Below, one piece after another: positions 43,271-54,627 of a stretch of 64,000 nt of DNA. The stretch lies in contig NC_051075.1 in the NCBI RefSeq assembly GCF_004664715.2, forward strand, positions 89,069,709-89,133,708, given 5' to 3'. The notes beneath the pieces are model-generated. The model was not told the DNA's origin. It saw only the letters and a program-made list of their open reading frames with translations, and made no database searches. How positions within the stretch are numbered: the stretch's first letter is position 1; the number at the start of each line of letters is the position of its first letter. Both the position numbers and the translations under genes were made by a program. This DNA comes from Peromyscus leucopus (Eukaryota > Chordata > Mammalia > Rodentia > Cricetidae).

Positions 43271-44134
43271 TAGTATTAAAAGAAAACATACAAGTGAGGA
43301 TGGGATTCATATTAAATCTTGCCTTTAACACAATAAAATTATCATAGCTCAAAACAGTGAAAATATTGTAGTCATTAAAAATCTTATGAATGAATTAAAG
43401 TGATCTTTTAAGATCTGAACATTTTCTGAACATTTTCACTTTGAAGTTTGAGTTTTCAAAATTTAGCCTCACAATAGCACCCAAGTTCTATTCTGGAAGT
43501 TTCTGCACTTTTGAGACAGTCTTATTCAACTCATTTGTGATATTCACTTTCTGGCTCCTGGACAGCTGGCAACGGGAGGCAACACCAAGGTCACTCTACT
43601 AAGTTCCTGCTGAGGAACCCCAAAGAGAAACAAGTGACTACCCAGAGGCTTGACCCAGAGGTCAGAGCAGCTAGACATTTGCAGGGCGGGGCATGCACAG
43701 CACAGGCCACAGCAGACTGCCCTGAGCACGGCCTTTCCTTCCCTTCCCTGACTTCTCTTGCTCTCTAGACCCACTGTTTGAGGTTAGCTTCTGACAGCCA
43801 TCTTCTCTGATTCCCTTTTCTGATTTAGTCCTCTTGTCCCTTTCCAAAGCATGACACAGCTCAGAAAATCAAGAAATGTATCATTTCTATAAAAGTGAAG
43901 CTTGGGGCAAAGTCTTAACTGAAAATTGACATCTACCTAATCCTGAGAAAACTTGTTTACACTTGGGGATTTATGTCAGACTTCACTGAGTGTTTAACCG
44001 AGCCATTAATCTGGGTACTTTTGTACACTTTTTCACTGAACTCACTACAGAAGAAGAGCTGGTGTCCATGGCCCACCAAGGCACACCTCAGACCCCGAAC
44101 CTCCACAGGAAGACAGGCCGGATCATTATCATTA

Positions 44135-44255
44135 TTGCCATCACTAGTTGAGACACTGTCTCACGGTGCGGCCCAGGCTGGTGCTGAATTCACAATCCTC
44201 CTGCCTCAACCTACAGAGGTTCTAGGCTTGTTCCACCAAGCCCAGTTTCCAACTT
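44135..44255 (-). mobile_element. B1-type SINE, antisense
   Basis: gagacactgtctcacggtgc ggcccaggctggtgctgaat tc ... ttctaggcttgttccaccaa gccc. Confidence 0.75.
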
Positions 44256-44689
44256 CGAGCTTAATGCCACATATTTAGCAATACAAGTTGGAGAACAGGG
44301 CATGTATAACCAGCTGCCTCAGTTCCCTCTTATTCCACACAAGAAACTCCTAGCAAAATCTGAGGCCTGACTGGTTATTTTTGATATGCTTACTATTTCC
44401 TGTAATTTGTAATTTCATTGTTCCAGTGTGCACCATTATTCCCTTTGATGTTCAGAATCTCTGAATGAGAACAAGAAGGTAATAATTCCAGCTTCCCTGC
44501 CAGCAGTCCTTGGCTGCCAGTTTCGTAACACAGTCTTGGCACAAAGGATTATATAACCAGACCCAATTAATATCACTAACAGGTATATCTCCCTAGTCTT
44601 TGACTTTCCACAGTGACGTCTCAAGGCTAAAATAAGACACTCTGTTCTTACAAAAGCATCAAGTCTACATAGCAGCACAGTTGATGTGA

Positions 44690-45027
44690 GAAACTGCTCA
44701 GCAACAGCCTGGGAGCGGCCATGCTGGAGGCTGGTCTTCAACATGGGAGGCTGAGGCAGGATGGCCATCAGCCTGGAAATAAATGACATTGTCTCAAGGA
44801 AAACAAAGGGGGGGAGAGGGGGAGGGAGAGGGAGAGGGGGAGGGAGAGGGAGAGGGAGAGGGAGAGGGAGGGAGAGAGGGAGAGGGAGAGGGAGGGAGAG
44901 AGGGGGGAGAGAGAGGGAGGGAGGGGGAGAGAGAGGGAGGGAGGGGGGAGAGAGAGGGAGGGAGGGGGGAGAGAGAGGGAGAGGGAGGGAGGGAGAGAGA
45001 GGCGGGGGGGGGGGGGGGGGGGGGGGA
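44690..45027 (+). mobile_element. B4-type SINE followed by a 220-base purine tract
   Basis: ggaggctggtcttcaacatg ggaggctgaggcagg ... acattgtctcaaggaaaaca aa, then an unbroken (GGGAGA)n-like tract 44807-45001 and a G run 45005-45026. On the other strand it reads as a proline/serine-rich open frame, which is a repeat artefact. Confidence 0.9.
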
Positions 45028-45319
45028 ATGAGAACGAACAGGAGGGGAAGAGAGAAGAAAATGGCCGACCACCTGCCCGTCTAGCTGACTGTGTAAACCA
45101 ATCTTCCTTGGATTCAGGCTACAGATATAGGAAGGAGCTTCTGCAGGGGAGAGCTGAAGGTTTATCACGCAGCATTTAGGTGGACATTTAAAGGACAAAG
45201 AAGCAAACATCTGTGGTGACACCTAGAACAGAAATGATTTCACAGGCCTAAACTAAAAAGTCACCACCGCCAGACTGGTACCCATCTGGCCCAAAAGTTT
45301 ACATAAGAGAATTTAGGAA

Positions 45320-45420
45320 CCCGGCTGGAGAAGGGGCTCGGTGGCAGCATGCTTCCCTAGCTTGTCCGCTTGGCTTAAGCCCCGGCACCACCACCAACCC
45401 TCCTCCTTCCAACAACCAGG
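45320..45420 (+). mobile_element. ID-type SINE
   Basis: cggctggagaaggggctcgg tggcagcatgcttccctagc ttg ... taagccccggcaccaccacc. Confidence 0.75.
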
Positions 45421-46039
45421 GACAGAATTTAGGATTAGGAAATAAGATGTATTTACGGATCACAGCTTACAGATTTCAACACATACAGGCACATTTCTAC
45501 ATCACTGTACTTGATAAACAGAACTGTGTTTGCTTCAATAAAGCAAAGTGCAAAGGCATATAGCCAATTTAAGATCTGACACAGAAGGCAGGGGAATTCC
45601 TCCCATCAAATAATAAACTCAGTTGAACTAGCTAGCAACACTGCTCTAACCACTGGTTTCTAGCTGTCTGTCATCCAGAGATTCTGACAGTGAACAGGAT
45701 TCTCAGTGCTCTCAGACAGAAAGCATCTTCAGATGCTCAGCAAGGACTCAGTGGACGGATCTGCCAGGAACATCCCTGTTGGATACAGCGAAGCCTATGT
45801 GACGAGGACGTGTGATCAGCTCTGTCTGTGGCCCTGTGTTCTCCCATCTTTTACAGCACATGAAAACAGCCTGCACCTAGAGTTCAGTTCATTCTTAGGA
45901 AGTAAACCAAAGGGAACTGGAGAGAGGAACAGTTTAAGTAATGCTGTGGGGTTCTGATTGTGTAATTTAGACAATGGAATTAGCAGTTGATGAGAATGAG
46001 CTCAAAAAGAGAAAACAACCAGGTTGACCCCAGGTGGTC

Positions 46040-46165
46040 ATTTTCTTCTTCTTTTAAACACAGGGTCTGGCTCTGTAGCCCAGGCTGGCCTCTAATTTGT
46101 GAGTCTCTTGCCTCAGCTTTTCAAGTGCTGGGATTACAGGAGTGTGCCCCCATACCCAGCAAGCT
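46040..46165 (-). mobile_element. B1/B4-type SINE, antisense
   Basis: acacagggtctggctctgta gcccaggctggcctctaatt ... aagtgctgggattacaggag. Confidence 0.85.
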
Positions 46166-46439
46166 TTTTACCCTGACACAAATATATGTATTGTTAAGAA
46201 TAAGTAACAAAAGGCACAAGAGCACCAACATGTTTTAAGTTGTTTACAAAGGAAAGAAACATTTTTTTCCTCACTTATCAAAAAATGCTGATACTGGTTG
46301 CTATGACTTTCTAATTACAAGGACTTTTTTAAAAGAAAACAATCCTTTTCCAAAGAATGTTTATAAAGATTAAAAAGTTCAGACACAAGTCTCAAAATGA
46401 ATTAGAAAGGGATGACTTATACAACTACATAAAAGAAAA

Positions 46440-46540
46440 TGTGATGGTTGACAAGGTAGCTCAGACACAGTGCTTGCCCAGTGTGCACAAAGCCTGCCTC
46501 TGATCCCTAGTAGCACAAGATAAAAGCAAAACCACATCCA
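46440..46540 (+). mobile_element. ID-type SINE
   Basis: gatggttgacaaggtagctc agacacagtgcttgcccagt gtgcacaaagcctgcc. Confidence 0.75.
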
Positions 46541-46689
46541 AAACCTGTATTAGTTACAGCTCAACACTGACTGCTCATCAAATGGGAAATATGCTAATTG
46601 TCCTGCCCTGCTTTAATTAGCTTAAAAGAGCCATCACCTACATCAATTATATAAATTTTAATTTCACAGTATTTGAAAAATTGAAGGGG

Positions 46690-46858
46690 GGGCGGGGGAG
46701 AGTGGCGGGGTGGCACATGCCTTTAGTTCCAGCACTCAAGAAGCAGAGGCAGGAGGATCTGAGTTCAAGGCCAGCCTGGTTTACAGAGTGAGTTCCAGGA
46801 CTGCCGGGGCTAAGAGAAAGCCTGTCTCAAAAAACAAAACAAAACAACAAAAAAAGAA
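46690..46858 (+). mobile_element. B1 SINE
   Basis: gagtggcggggtggcacatg cctttagttccagcactcaa ... caaggccagcctggtttaca gag ... aagcctgtctc. Confidence 0.93.
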
Positions 46859-47686
46859 CAAACAACATTATATAGGACAGCATTTTCAGATCTCAAACAC
46901 ACTGTACCTTATACCCTATTCAATTACTAAATCAGTGTTGCTTAATTAATAATTTTTTAACATTTGCAATTAGCTCATCAGGTACAGAATTATACTTAGG
47001 AGGCTAATTTTAGTCTTAAAATACTATTGTACACATTGATGGGTTGGCTTCAAAATCTCTTGCTCTATTTTCTAGATGGGCATTTACCAGGTTTACTGGT
47101 GAATTACATCACTGTATTCTATCTGAACTGCACAAAACTAGTTAAGAGACCTAATTAAGAGACTACATAATTTTGGGAAGCATCTTCATAAGTGCATTAT
47201 GGATGGGCAGTATGGATCCCTTCCTGTCAAAAACCACTAAGCTAATCCCTGGTAATTTTGATCTCATTCAGAAATAATTAATTCAACTAAACATATATAC
47301 CAGATTTTCAAAACACTCCTTGGCAGCTTTTGTTTTAAAATATATTCTGTGCACACAGCCAGGACTCCTGGCTAACCGCCCTCCCTCCCCGATGTTCTCA
47401 TTTCTATCACATTTTTCCTCATTAAAGTGAGCACACTGTATCTGGTTTCTTTTCTTCCCACTCATTGTTCAGATTAGCATTTTAATAATCCTTCAGGCAA
47501 TGCTGTTCAAAGGAAACAGGCTATCTGAAGCAGAGGACAATTTGTCCCTACGTCCCATGACTCTCAAAGTCCAATCATATCCCTGGACCTGTTTATTAAA
47601 AATCCACGTAAACCAGCCATACAAGCAACAACCACCCCAAACTGGCCGCTTGACAACAAAACCACTGAAAACACCTCATTACACAC

Positions 47687-47723
47687 CTTGTCTTCGGAGC
47701 CCTTTGTTCCCACTGAAAACCAT
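47687..47723 (-). CDS. Atosa: Candidate alternative first coding exon of ATOSA
   Basis: On the minus strand an ATG at 47723-47721 with A at -3 and G at +4 opens MVFSGNKGLRRQ plus one base (G), then a donor reading CAAG|GTGTGT. That single G joins the first two bases of the exon at 18604 (AT) to make GAT, the Asp found at this place in human ATOSA (MKPDRD...), so the product would read ...LRRQDALDEYFEYD. Two in-frame TGA codons lie upstream (nearest at 47744-47742), so no longer start is possible in this frame. It sits at the edge of a CpG-rich patch with a CCAAT box. The exon is inferred from phase, Kozak context and promoter setting; no transcript was available, and I could not confirm the peptide against known isoforms. 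Confidence 0.6.
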
Positions 47724-47960
47724 ACTGGAAGCCTCCGGCTGTCAGTTGCTACACTGTCAGCCACGGAGGGATCCAGATGTCGGCAGCGGTGGAAAACACG
47801 GGAGCAGAGCGGAGCGCAGCACTTCCCCGGGCAGGCTTCTCACAAAGGCAGAGTAGGGTGCACATAGCAACAGTGCGCTCAGCTGATTGGACGCAGGCTG
47901 TGCTCAGCCTCACTCCTGGGTCGGCTCGCTTACTCGCTCGCCGGGCTTCCTGTCTACTTG
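47724..47960 (-). promoter_or_regulatory. Small CpG-rich putative promoter and 5' UTR
   Basis: About 15 CpG dinucleotides fall in roughly 210 bases (47755-47970), against almost none in the flanking kilobases. On the minus strand a CCAAT box (ATTGG on plus, 47886-47890) lies about 165 bases upstream of the candidate ATG, with a purine-rich caggaagcccgg ETS-like site further upstream near 47945. There is no TATA box. Spacing suggests a start site around 47790-47830. A plus-strand or bidirectional promoter is also possible. Confidence 0.5.
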
Positions 47961-48682
47961 GCAGCACGGTCATGTTTTCTTTGCTCCTCTTAAGAACTCA
48001 GCTGTGTTTAGGCAACTTGAAAGGGAAGATCAGTGAACTGACAATGACCAGCACGGGGCCCCAACACGTGTACTTCTAATTGCTCTTAAAAGACCAGAAG
48101 TGTGTAAGATAAAATTGATCTCTGGTTGGGTTGCACATAAAATCCAGAACAAAGCAGGGAAGTGAGGGGAAACATTTATTACCTTCCACTTCAAGTAAAT
48201 CAGGTTCTCACCCAAGTGAAACCCTCAACATGTAAATACAGAAATAGTAACCATGTGAATGTAGCCTGGACCTGAATCTACCTACTCTGAACTCTAAAGC
48301 AAACTCCTAGACTGGCACCACCTGAGAGGCACTGAACTGGCAGGTAGTTTCGCCTATCTTTTTGACCTCACAAGTCCCAGTGCCTTTAAGAGGCAAGAAC
48401 AGGTTAACAGGTCGCTGAGTAAGATCCAAAAGGGAAAAGCCACAAGCTGCTTAGGGAACTCTTATAGTGTAGGAAGGAGGTAGGAATTTCCAGCATAGGT
48501 CTCTTGTTACATGAAGCAAGACACATATTCTAAATCCATTTACTTTTATCTTAAAATTACCTGGACATGGGAAGGTATTGATATTTTTCAGGTTTCATAT
48601 ATACTAGTCCACATCATCTCCACGAACATCAACAGCAAAAACACCTCTCCAGCTTGCAAAGCTGCTTGGATTTTAAATTTTT

Positions 48683-48765
48683 TAGTGGTGTTGCTGATTG
48701 AACCTAGGGTCTTGTGCTTGCCAGGCAATCCCTCTGCCACTAAGACAGACCCCAAACCCCTATAA
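48683..48765 (-). mobile_element. ID-type SINE, antisense
   Basis: gttgctgattgaacctaggg tcttgtgcttgccaggcaat ccctctgccac. Confidence 0.85.
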
Positions 48766-49589
48766 GTGCCTGGGAGGCTCAACACAGGTATGAAGGGACA
48801 AACAGGAAGGATCACAGATGGTTTCATTTCAGAAATGCTTTTGTGAACATCTATCTCATCAACCAGGCAGAGGGCTCTGGATGTTAAAGCAATGGAACCT
48901 CTTTTGAGTTCTTGGTGGCAGCTGCTGCAATCTGCTCTTACTGGGAGCTTTGTTTACCTCAAGTGTCCTAGGTGGGGGAGTGCAGGATGATGGAAACACT
49001 GGCCACTAAGCACCCCATGAGCACCACGAGGCTATTTTTACACGAGAGGCCACAAACAGCACGGTGGCAGGCGGTTTCATAACAGCCCCAGAATCCACAA
49101 GATTACCACCCTAAGGAAGCGTCTAGATTCCAGGGGTTCACAACACACAAGTAAACACAACCAAAGAGTTAAATCTAACCCTATTGCTGGCTCCTCCACT
49201 AGGCATGGAGAGCTCCCAACTCTCCCAAGGAACAACATAGGGTATGCTTGAGAACACAGAATGAGGCCACGTCACAGGCAACTCAGGGGATGCTACCATA
49301 GAGAAGGCAGGGTTTTAAAGTCAGACCAAAGCGTTCAAAACATGAATCTTCTATTCACTAACAGTAGGAGAAAGAAAATTTCTAAGCCACTAAAACTTCC
49401 CTGATGCAAGACTAGTCTCAAACCCCCTCTAAGTACTGGACCTAAAATGCACATGGCTGCTGACAAATGACTGCTTTATGGGGTCTCCTCCGTCACACTG
49501 TATGCCCTTCAAATGGCAGTATCACATCTGCATGTTACAATCGCTCACCCAGCATCATGCCAAGTTGAATCCCACATGATTTAATTTTA

Positions 49590-49705
49590 CTTCCAAACTA
49601 CTGGAGATGAATTAAACACAAATGAATAGAGAGTATTATTTCCATTGCCCAGATAAGAAAACTGGCTCATCTAAGAGAATCACATTAAAAATCTGGATTA
49701 ATAAA
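49590..49705 (-). mobile_element. MIR fragment, antisense
   Basis: gagtattatttccattgccc agataagaaaactggctcat ctaagagaatcaca follows the reversed MIR order (attttacagatgaggaaact). Confidence 0.6.
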
Positions 49706-49739
49706 TTTGTATTTCAAAATTAACTTTTTCTCATCTTTC

Positions 49740-49900
49740 TAAAACAACAACAACAACAACAAACCAGAAGAGCCACATAAAACACAGCTGAGCATGGTAG
49801 AACACAACCGCAATATAAACATTCCAGAGGCTGACGAGAGGATCACAACATCTAGCTTATCTTGGGTTATGCAGTGAGACTCTATCTTGGAAATAAATCC
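49740..49900 (+). mobile_element. CAA run and B4-type SINE
   Basis: (CAA)n at 49744-49763, then cagctgagcatggtagaaca caaccgcaatataaacattc ... gggttatgcagtgagactct. Confidence 0.65.
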
Positions 49901-50029
49901 AATACCAATAACTCCTAGGTAGAGTGGGACCACTTCCTTTCAGTTACAGCTGTTGAGCACTGTAATTAACAGCTTATGCTACTGAGTGTTTACTGATACT
50001 ATAGTATGGACTAACAGCATAAAGAATTC

Positions 50030-50150
50030 CCAAGCCAGGTGTACTGCACACCTATAATCCCAGCACTTAGGAGACTGAGGCAGGAAGAATCAGATTTTGA
50101 GGCCAGTCTGGGCTACATGAGACTCTGATCAAAATAAGTAAATAAATAAC
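50030..50150 (+). mobile_element. B4-type SINE
   Basis: agccaggtgtactgcacacc tataatcccagcacttagga gactgaggcagg ... agtctgggctacatgagact. Confidence 0.88.
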
Positions 50151-50261
50151 TACTAAACAAGAAAAAGGGAGAACTCAGAAAATACATTATATTTATTTAG
50201 TCAGATTATAAGTATAAATTAATAACCTTTTCCAAGAAGCGCATCACCTTGAAAAATAAAA

Positions 50262-50420
50262 ACTAGCCCGGTGGTGGTGGCACACACCTTTAATCTCAGC
50301 ACTTGGGAGGCAGAGCCAGGCAGATCTCTGTGAGTTCGAGGCCAGCCTGGTCTACAGAATGAGATCCAGGACAGGCACCAAAGCTACACAGAGAAACCCT
50401 GTCTTGGAAAAATCAAAACA
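50262..50420 (+). mobile_element. B1 SINE
   Basis: agcccggtggtggtggcaca cacctttaatctcagcactt ... gagttcgaggccagcctggt ... gacaggcaccaaagctacac. Confidence 0.96.
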
Positions 50421-51189
50421 GAGAGAAAAATAAAAACTAACCAAACAAAGTTTACTTTACAAGGTTCCTCCCCTGTGCTGCTGGTCCAGTACCTTCTGTC
50501 TTTCTGAAGGAGTCTTGCTTCTCCCTGGGTTACTAATCTTAGTAAACAAAGCTATGATGAATATGCTTGACAGCGCACATCAACTCTGTAGATCTCCATC
50601 TGTAGGCCAAGAGTCTAGACACAGAGATGCTACACAAGGGCTGGCTTCTGTCCTTAGGTCTCTACCTCCCCCCCTCCCCACACACCTATACACACCTACA
50701 CACACACTAGTATGCACTCTATGTGGTGCAGTTCAGGAAGTTACTTTTGTTATCCTCATGCAAGGAAACTGACAGGAAAGCTCATCTTTTATAATGGTTT
50801 TTAAAACAATGTATTCATTCCAAATAGAAAATAGAAGAACGTCAAAAGCCAACTGTTTTAGATTATCTGTTTCCTGCTAGCAGAAATAGCTGCTAAGATA
50901 CTTTGGATACAAGCTGTGATACTTCTTGAACAAAGAGGACCTTTCAATGTGGGTATGTTCAGTAACTACCATGCCTACGTAGAAATTAGGGAGCCACTAC
51001 ACAGGAGCTGCCCCCCAACTTGTTACATATCTACCTCCTCTCACTCTCAGGCAGTTCTTATCCAACTGAGAAAACTGACTTGTTACCTGCCCAGGTAACC
51101 AGAGTCAAGTGGACAAAACTAGGGTTCTGATGGAGTTCTTTTTGTGTCTTATGTTCGAGCTTAAACATAGCTATCCTTCCCAGAACCTG

Positions 51190-51540
51190 AGTGTGGGGGG
51201 AAACTGAGGACTGAACTGAGGGCCTTGAGTATGCTGGACAAGTGTATTACCACAGAAATACAGCCACAGTTTTCTTTCTTTTTTTTGTCTTGCTATGTAA
51301 TCCTGGCTGACCTCACACTCACTGTGCAGCCAAGGTGGCCTTGAGCTTATAGTGACCCCCGGCCTCAGTCTTATAAGTGCTGGGATTACAGTTGCTCATC
51401 ACATTGCAATTTTTACTTATTTAAATTGAGACAGGGTCGCAAAGTGTTGCCTACCCTGACCCTGAATTTACTGTAGCACACAGGCAGACCGTGAATGATG
51501 AGTAGCTACAATTACAGGCCTGTGCCTCCAGGCTAGACAA
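51190..51540 (-). mobile_element. ID-type and two B4/B1-type SINEs, antisense
   Basis: ID end ggccttgagtatgctggaca agtgtattaccacag (51190-51270); B4 cttgctatgtaatcctggct gacc ... gtgctgggattacagttgct (51280-51405); B4 gagacagggtcgcaaagtgt tgcc ... acaattacaggcctgtgcct (51420-51540). Confidence 0.75.
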
Positions 51541-51604
51541 ATGTTTCTCATATACATGCATCCATCTCTATCCATAAGGCAAATACAGCCTCACACAAGG
51601 ATAC

Positions 51605-51776
51605 ATTTTTTTTTTTTTTTTTTTTTTTTAGGTTTTTCGAGACAGGGTTTCTCCATGTAGTTTTGGTGCCTGTCCTGGATCTCACTCTGTAGTCCAGGCT
51701 GGCCTTGAACTCAGAGATCTGCCTGGCTCTGCTGTGAGTGCTGGGATTAAAGGCATGTACCACCACTGCCCGGCAA
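51605..51776 (-). mobile_element. B1 SINE, antisense
   Basis: Poly-T then ggtttttcgagacagggttt ctccatgtagttttggtgcc ... gattaaaggcatgtaccacc actgcccgg. Confidence 0.96.
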
Positions 51777-51958
51777 GGATAAGATTTAAACACAGAATGT
51801 TCACATTGGTGTTTTCTATCTACTAACCAATACTTGACACTACAGCAGCCTATTACACACCAAAGCTGCTAACAGGCTGTAAGGGCCAAGCCAGAAGGGG
51901 AGGATAAATGCAAAACAAAAACCCAACCAACCATCTATCTTAAAAAAACACCAGTCCT

Positions 51959-52150
51959 GCCGGGCGTTGGTGGCGCACGCCTTTAATCCCAGCACTCGGG
52001 AGGCAGAGCCAGGCGGATCTCTGTGAGTTCAAGGCCAGCCTGGGCTACCAAGTGAGCTCCAGGAAAGGCGCAAAGCTACACAGAGAAACCCTGTCTCGAA
52101 AAACCAAAAAAAAAAAAAACAAAAAAACAAAAAAAAACAAAAAAAAACAC
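51959..52150 (+). mobile_element. Young cricetid B1 with target-site duplication
   Basis: ccgggcgttggtggcgcacg ... gctaccaagtgagctccagg aaaggcgcaaagctacacag ... cgaaaaacc then A-rich tail. Duplication aaaaaacaccagtcctg before (ending 51958) and after (ending about 52158). Confidence 0.97.
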
Positions 52151-52627
52151 CAGTCCTGACACAGGGAGCCTGGATGCAGCAAGACCATGAGTTGGACACA
52201 AAAGGGTCCACTGGTGCACTTTGCACTTCATGACAGAGATCACTCCCTCCATCCAGGGCAGTGAAGCAAGTGAGGAGGAACTGACCTGAGAGCCCCAGAT
52301 TTAAACTTGGCCTCCAGCCAGCTTTGTGAATGAAGTGCAGCTCTGGATGCTCCAGAAGCGGCGGGTGAACCAAACAAGACACAAGTGGGAGAGCCGCAAA
52401 GCGCTCCACTATCTGCAACTTCCCACGGCGGACTTCTGAGACAGCCCAGCAGGGAAGTGCAGGCACCTTCCCACTTCCCTCGTGGGGAAGATCACTTGGG
52501 GCAGATGTCCTAGCAAAACTACCTGAGCTTATTTATTTATAAAGTTATAAAAAATGATTTCTCTAATGCCACAAACCATCCAGCCCAGTGCTTGGCTTTC
52601 AAGCAATTCAAGAATGTTAAGTCTCTT

Positions 52628-52720
52628 CTTGGGCAGGGAGACACAGCTCAGTAGCAGTCAGTGCTTGTCCAATGCCCTCGGATGGATTTCCAGAACCACC
52701 CAAGTATTTTAAGTTTCCTT
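52628..52720 (+). mobile_element. ID-type SINE
   Basis: ttgggcagggagacacagct cagtagcagtcagtgcttgt ccaatgccctcgg. Confidence 0.65.
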
Positions 52721-52789
52721 ACCTTTGGATACATGAGGTCCATGCTATAATAAAGGAATCCAGAGCCCCCTCCCAAAACACCTCTTCAC

Positions 52790-52875
52790 ATGTACACATA
52801 CACACAGACAGACACAGACACAGACACACACTGACAGACACACACACAGACAGACACACAGACACACAGAGCAAT
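52790..52875. repeat. CA/CAGA microsatellite
   Basis: Mixed acacagacagacacagacac units over about 80 bases. Confidence 0.95.
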
Positions 52876-53964
52876 ACAGATAAATAACAAATGGATGAAG
52901 CTGATCTTGACTGTCAAAGGTTTCTATTCTTATTTTTTACATTGCTTAAACAGCATTACGTATAACACCTTAATAATTAAGTTGCAAGAAAGGTAACAAA
53001 ATAGTTGAAATTCAACATTGTTAACAGTTATAGACATAGCTAAGTCTTTCTGAAAATTAAAAACAATAGTATGCTGTCGGGACAGTCTAGGGCTAAGTCA
53101 AGATGCCAGTCACATTCATTTCCTCTTCCATGCACACGCTGAGTTGTGTTTGCTGAGATGGTTTGAGTGGCAAAAGAGCACCTGAGATACTCGTTAAGAG
53201 CCAACAGCATTTTTGACATAAATAATAAGAAGACTCAAAGGGACCTAACTGGCATCCTCATCTGGGCACAGTCTGGGTTACGACGACCTGGATGGGCTGC
53301 AGGAGCAGAGCCTTGTTTACAAGACCCGAGATCCTGGAGAGAAGAAAATGTTCTCGCTGGTTCTTTTGGCACCGTTCATACTACATTGTTTAAAATGAGC
53401 TAGAACAGGGGTTATTTTAATCTAAGCTACCGGGCAAACACTTTGTCTAATAATATCTGCACACACATTAGTCACATATAATAAGTGTCAAGATCAGGCA
53501 TAAGAATTCTTTTTAATGCCCTATAACACATGGTTAATTTCAGCATTATTACATAAAACGTGTGTCGAGGTGCACATGGATCCCCCTTTACTTCCTCACA
53601 GGTGCACTCTGGGGTTTGCTAATGACCTGTTACTGCAAAGCATGCTACTTTCAAGTCAGCTAGAACCAATAAGGACCTTTTATGCTGATAAATCGATGTT
53701 TTTCCTGAAAGCTTTTCCATGGAGCTAAGAGCCCATAATTACCTGTTCTTCTGTTCCTGAAGCAGTATTTTGAAGATTAAGAGGCCGCCTAAAGAAACTA
53801 AAGCAGTTGGTGAGTGACAACTCCAAGCCCTGTGCCTGTCACTGATGTATATACTGTCACCTTTATTAACAGGGGCTGATGTCAGTGACAGATTCAGTAT
53901 GTTAAAGTCTGGAAGAACTTTAGCAAAATTCAAGTAAGGTCAACAGTTACACAGACCTCCTGAG

Positions 53965-54165
53965 CCTAGTGTGGCGGCACACACTTGTAATCTCAGCACT
54001 AGAAGCCTGAGACAGGAAGACAGGGCAGGCAGCCTGAGGTCAGCCTGGGTTACACAAAAAGAAACAGGGATGGAGACACAGCTTAATAGCAGAGGACCTT
54101 CCTAGCATGCACGAGGCCCTAGGCTGCACCTCCAGCACTGCACTGTGCTGCACTCAATTATTTAG
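53965..54165 (+). mobile_element. B4-type SINE followed by ID-type SINE
   Basis: gagcctagtgtggcggcaca cacttgtaatctcagcacta ... aggtcagcctgggttacaca; then gggatggagacacagcttaa tagcagaggaccttcctagc atgcacgaggccctaggc. Confidence 0.8.
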
Positions 54166-54254
54166 TTAACTCATTTTTAAACAACCACAGAGAGCAGATA
54201 CTACAATTAATGTGTTGAAAAACAACCAAGAAACCAAAACTGTCATTTAAAAAA

Positions 54255-54442
54255 GAAATATATTTTTTTTTTGTATGTGTGTAGTGTGGATGTGCTCAGA
54301 GGCCAGATGAAGATGCCAGATCCCCAGCAGCTGAAAATGCAGGTGCCTATGAACCTCCTGGCATAAGTACTAGGACCCAAAATCAGGTCCTCTGCAAGGA
54401 CAGCAAGTGCTAGGAGCCACTAAAACATCTCTCTGGCTCCAT
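54255..54442 (-). mobile_element. B2/B3-type SINE, antisense
   Basis: tgtgtgtagtgtggatgtgc tcagaggccagatgaagatg ... atcaggtcctctgcaaggac agcaagtgc ... catctctctggctcc. Confidence 0.85.
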
Positions 54443-54627
54443 GTTTTTTTCTCACAAATAAGGAAAAAGACATTAGCCACCACAAAGGCTGACAAGTGAT
54501 TTTGGCAGCAGAGAGAATGTTGTCTCAGGGCAGCAATGCTGACTATTTATCTCTGAAATTATTTGAATATGCTTTAAAAAGGTGGGCTAATATCTTCATT
54601 TTATTTTTCAAGGTACCATATGAACAT

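Larger units (their letters stand above)
18605..47686. other. Proposed first intron of ATOSA (29 kb)
   Basis: Spans the gap between the exon at 18604 and the candidate first exon. SINEs, an LTR element, L1 and MaLR pieces are listed separately. Stretches where I see nothing nameable: 20200-20800, 21045-22090, 23845-24185, 24765-25165, 27080-27550, 28350-28920, 29370-29690, 35370-36275, 37105-37550, 37780-38400, 38550-39230, 39385-39840, 40410-40810, 41065-42380, 43275-44130, 44260-44690, 45425-46035 and 46860-47680. The short open frames there lack conserved character. Confidence 0.55.
929..47723 (-). other. Atosa: ATOSA (FAM214A) gene locus, minus strand, 3' end outside window
   Basis: Conceptual splicing of eleven segments gives about 1,035 residues that align from memory with human ATOSA (about 1,076 aa) throughout, with no stop or frameshift. 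The order is an acidic N-terminus (DEYFEYDAEEFLV), a conserved block (WKNNLPIMVE), a long low-complexity serine-rich middle in one exon, the Atos-like conserved domain (formerly DUF4210), and the start of the C-terminal domain that Pfam associated with meiotic chromosome segregation. The Drosophila orthologue Atossa is a nuclear protein that supports expression of metabolic enzymes in macrophages; the mammalian role is less defined. The last exon lies left of base 1. Every exon junction checks for phase, so this is a live gene rather than a retrocopy. The gene assignment is firm; the 5' end is inferred. Confidence 0.93.

Noticed and set aside
44794..45222. 142-codon proline/serine-rich minus-strand frame and glycine/arginine-rich plus-strand frames
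   Set aside because: Pure translation of the (GGGAGA)n purine tract.
47564..47764. 66-codon minus-strand frame (ADSVATDSRR...) overlapping the candidate first exon
   Set aside because: Opens with GTG rather than ATG and reaches the donor in the wrong phase to continue into the exon at 18604.
47777..48079. 100-codon plus-strand frame starting in the CpG patch
   Set aside because: ATG is in poor context, the protein has no familiar feature, and GC-rich promoters often hold chance frames. A divergent transcript is possible but not shown.
52029..52466. 145-codon minus-strand frame
   Set aside because: Its end is translated B1 sequence and the remainder shows no domain or splice support.
52790..52875. 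Regularly spaced short repeats that could suggest a CRISPR-like array
   Set aside because: CAGA/CA microsatellite in a rodent genome; no spacers.
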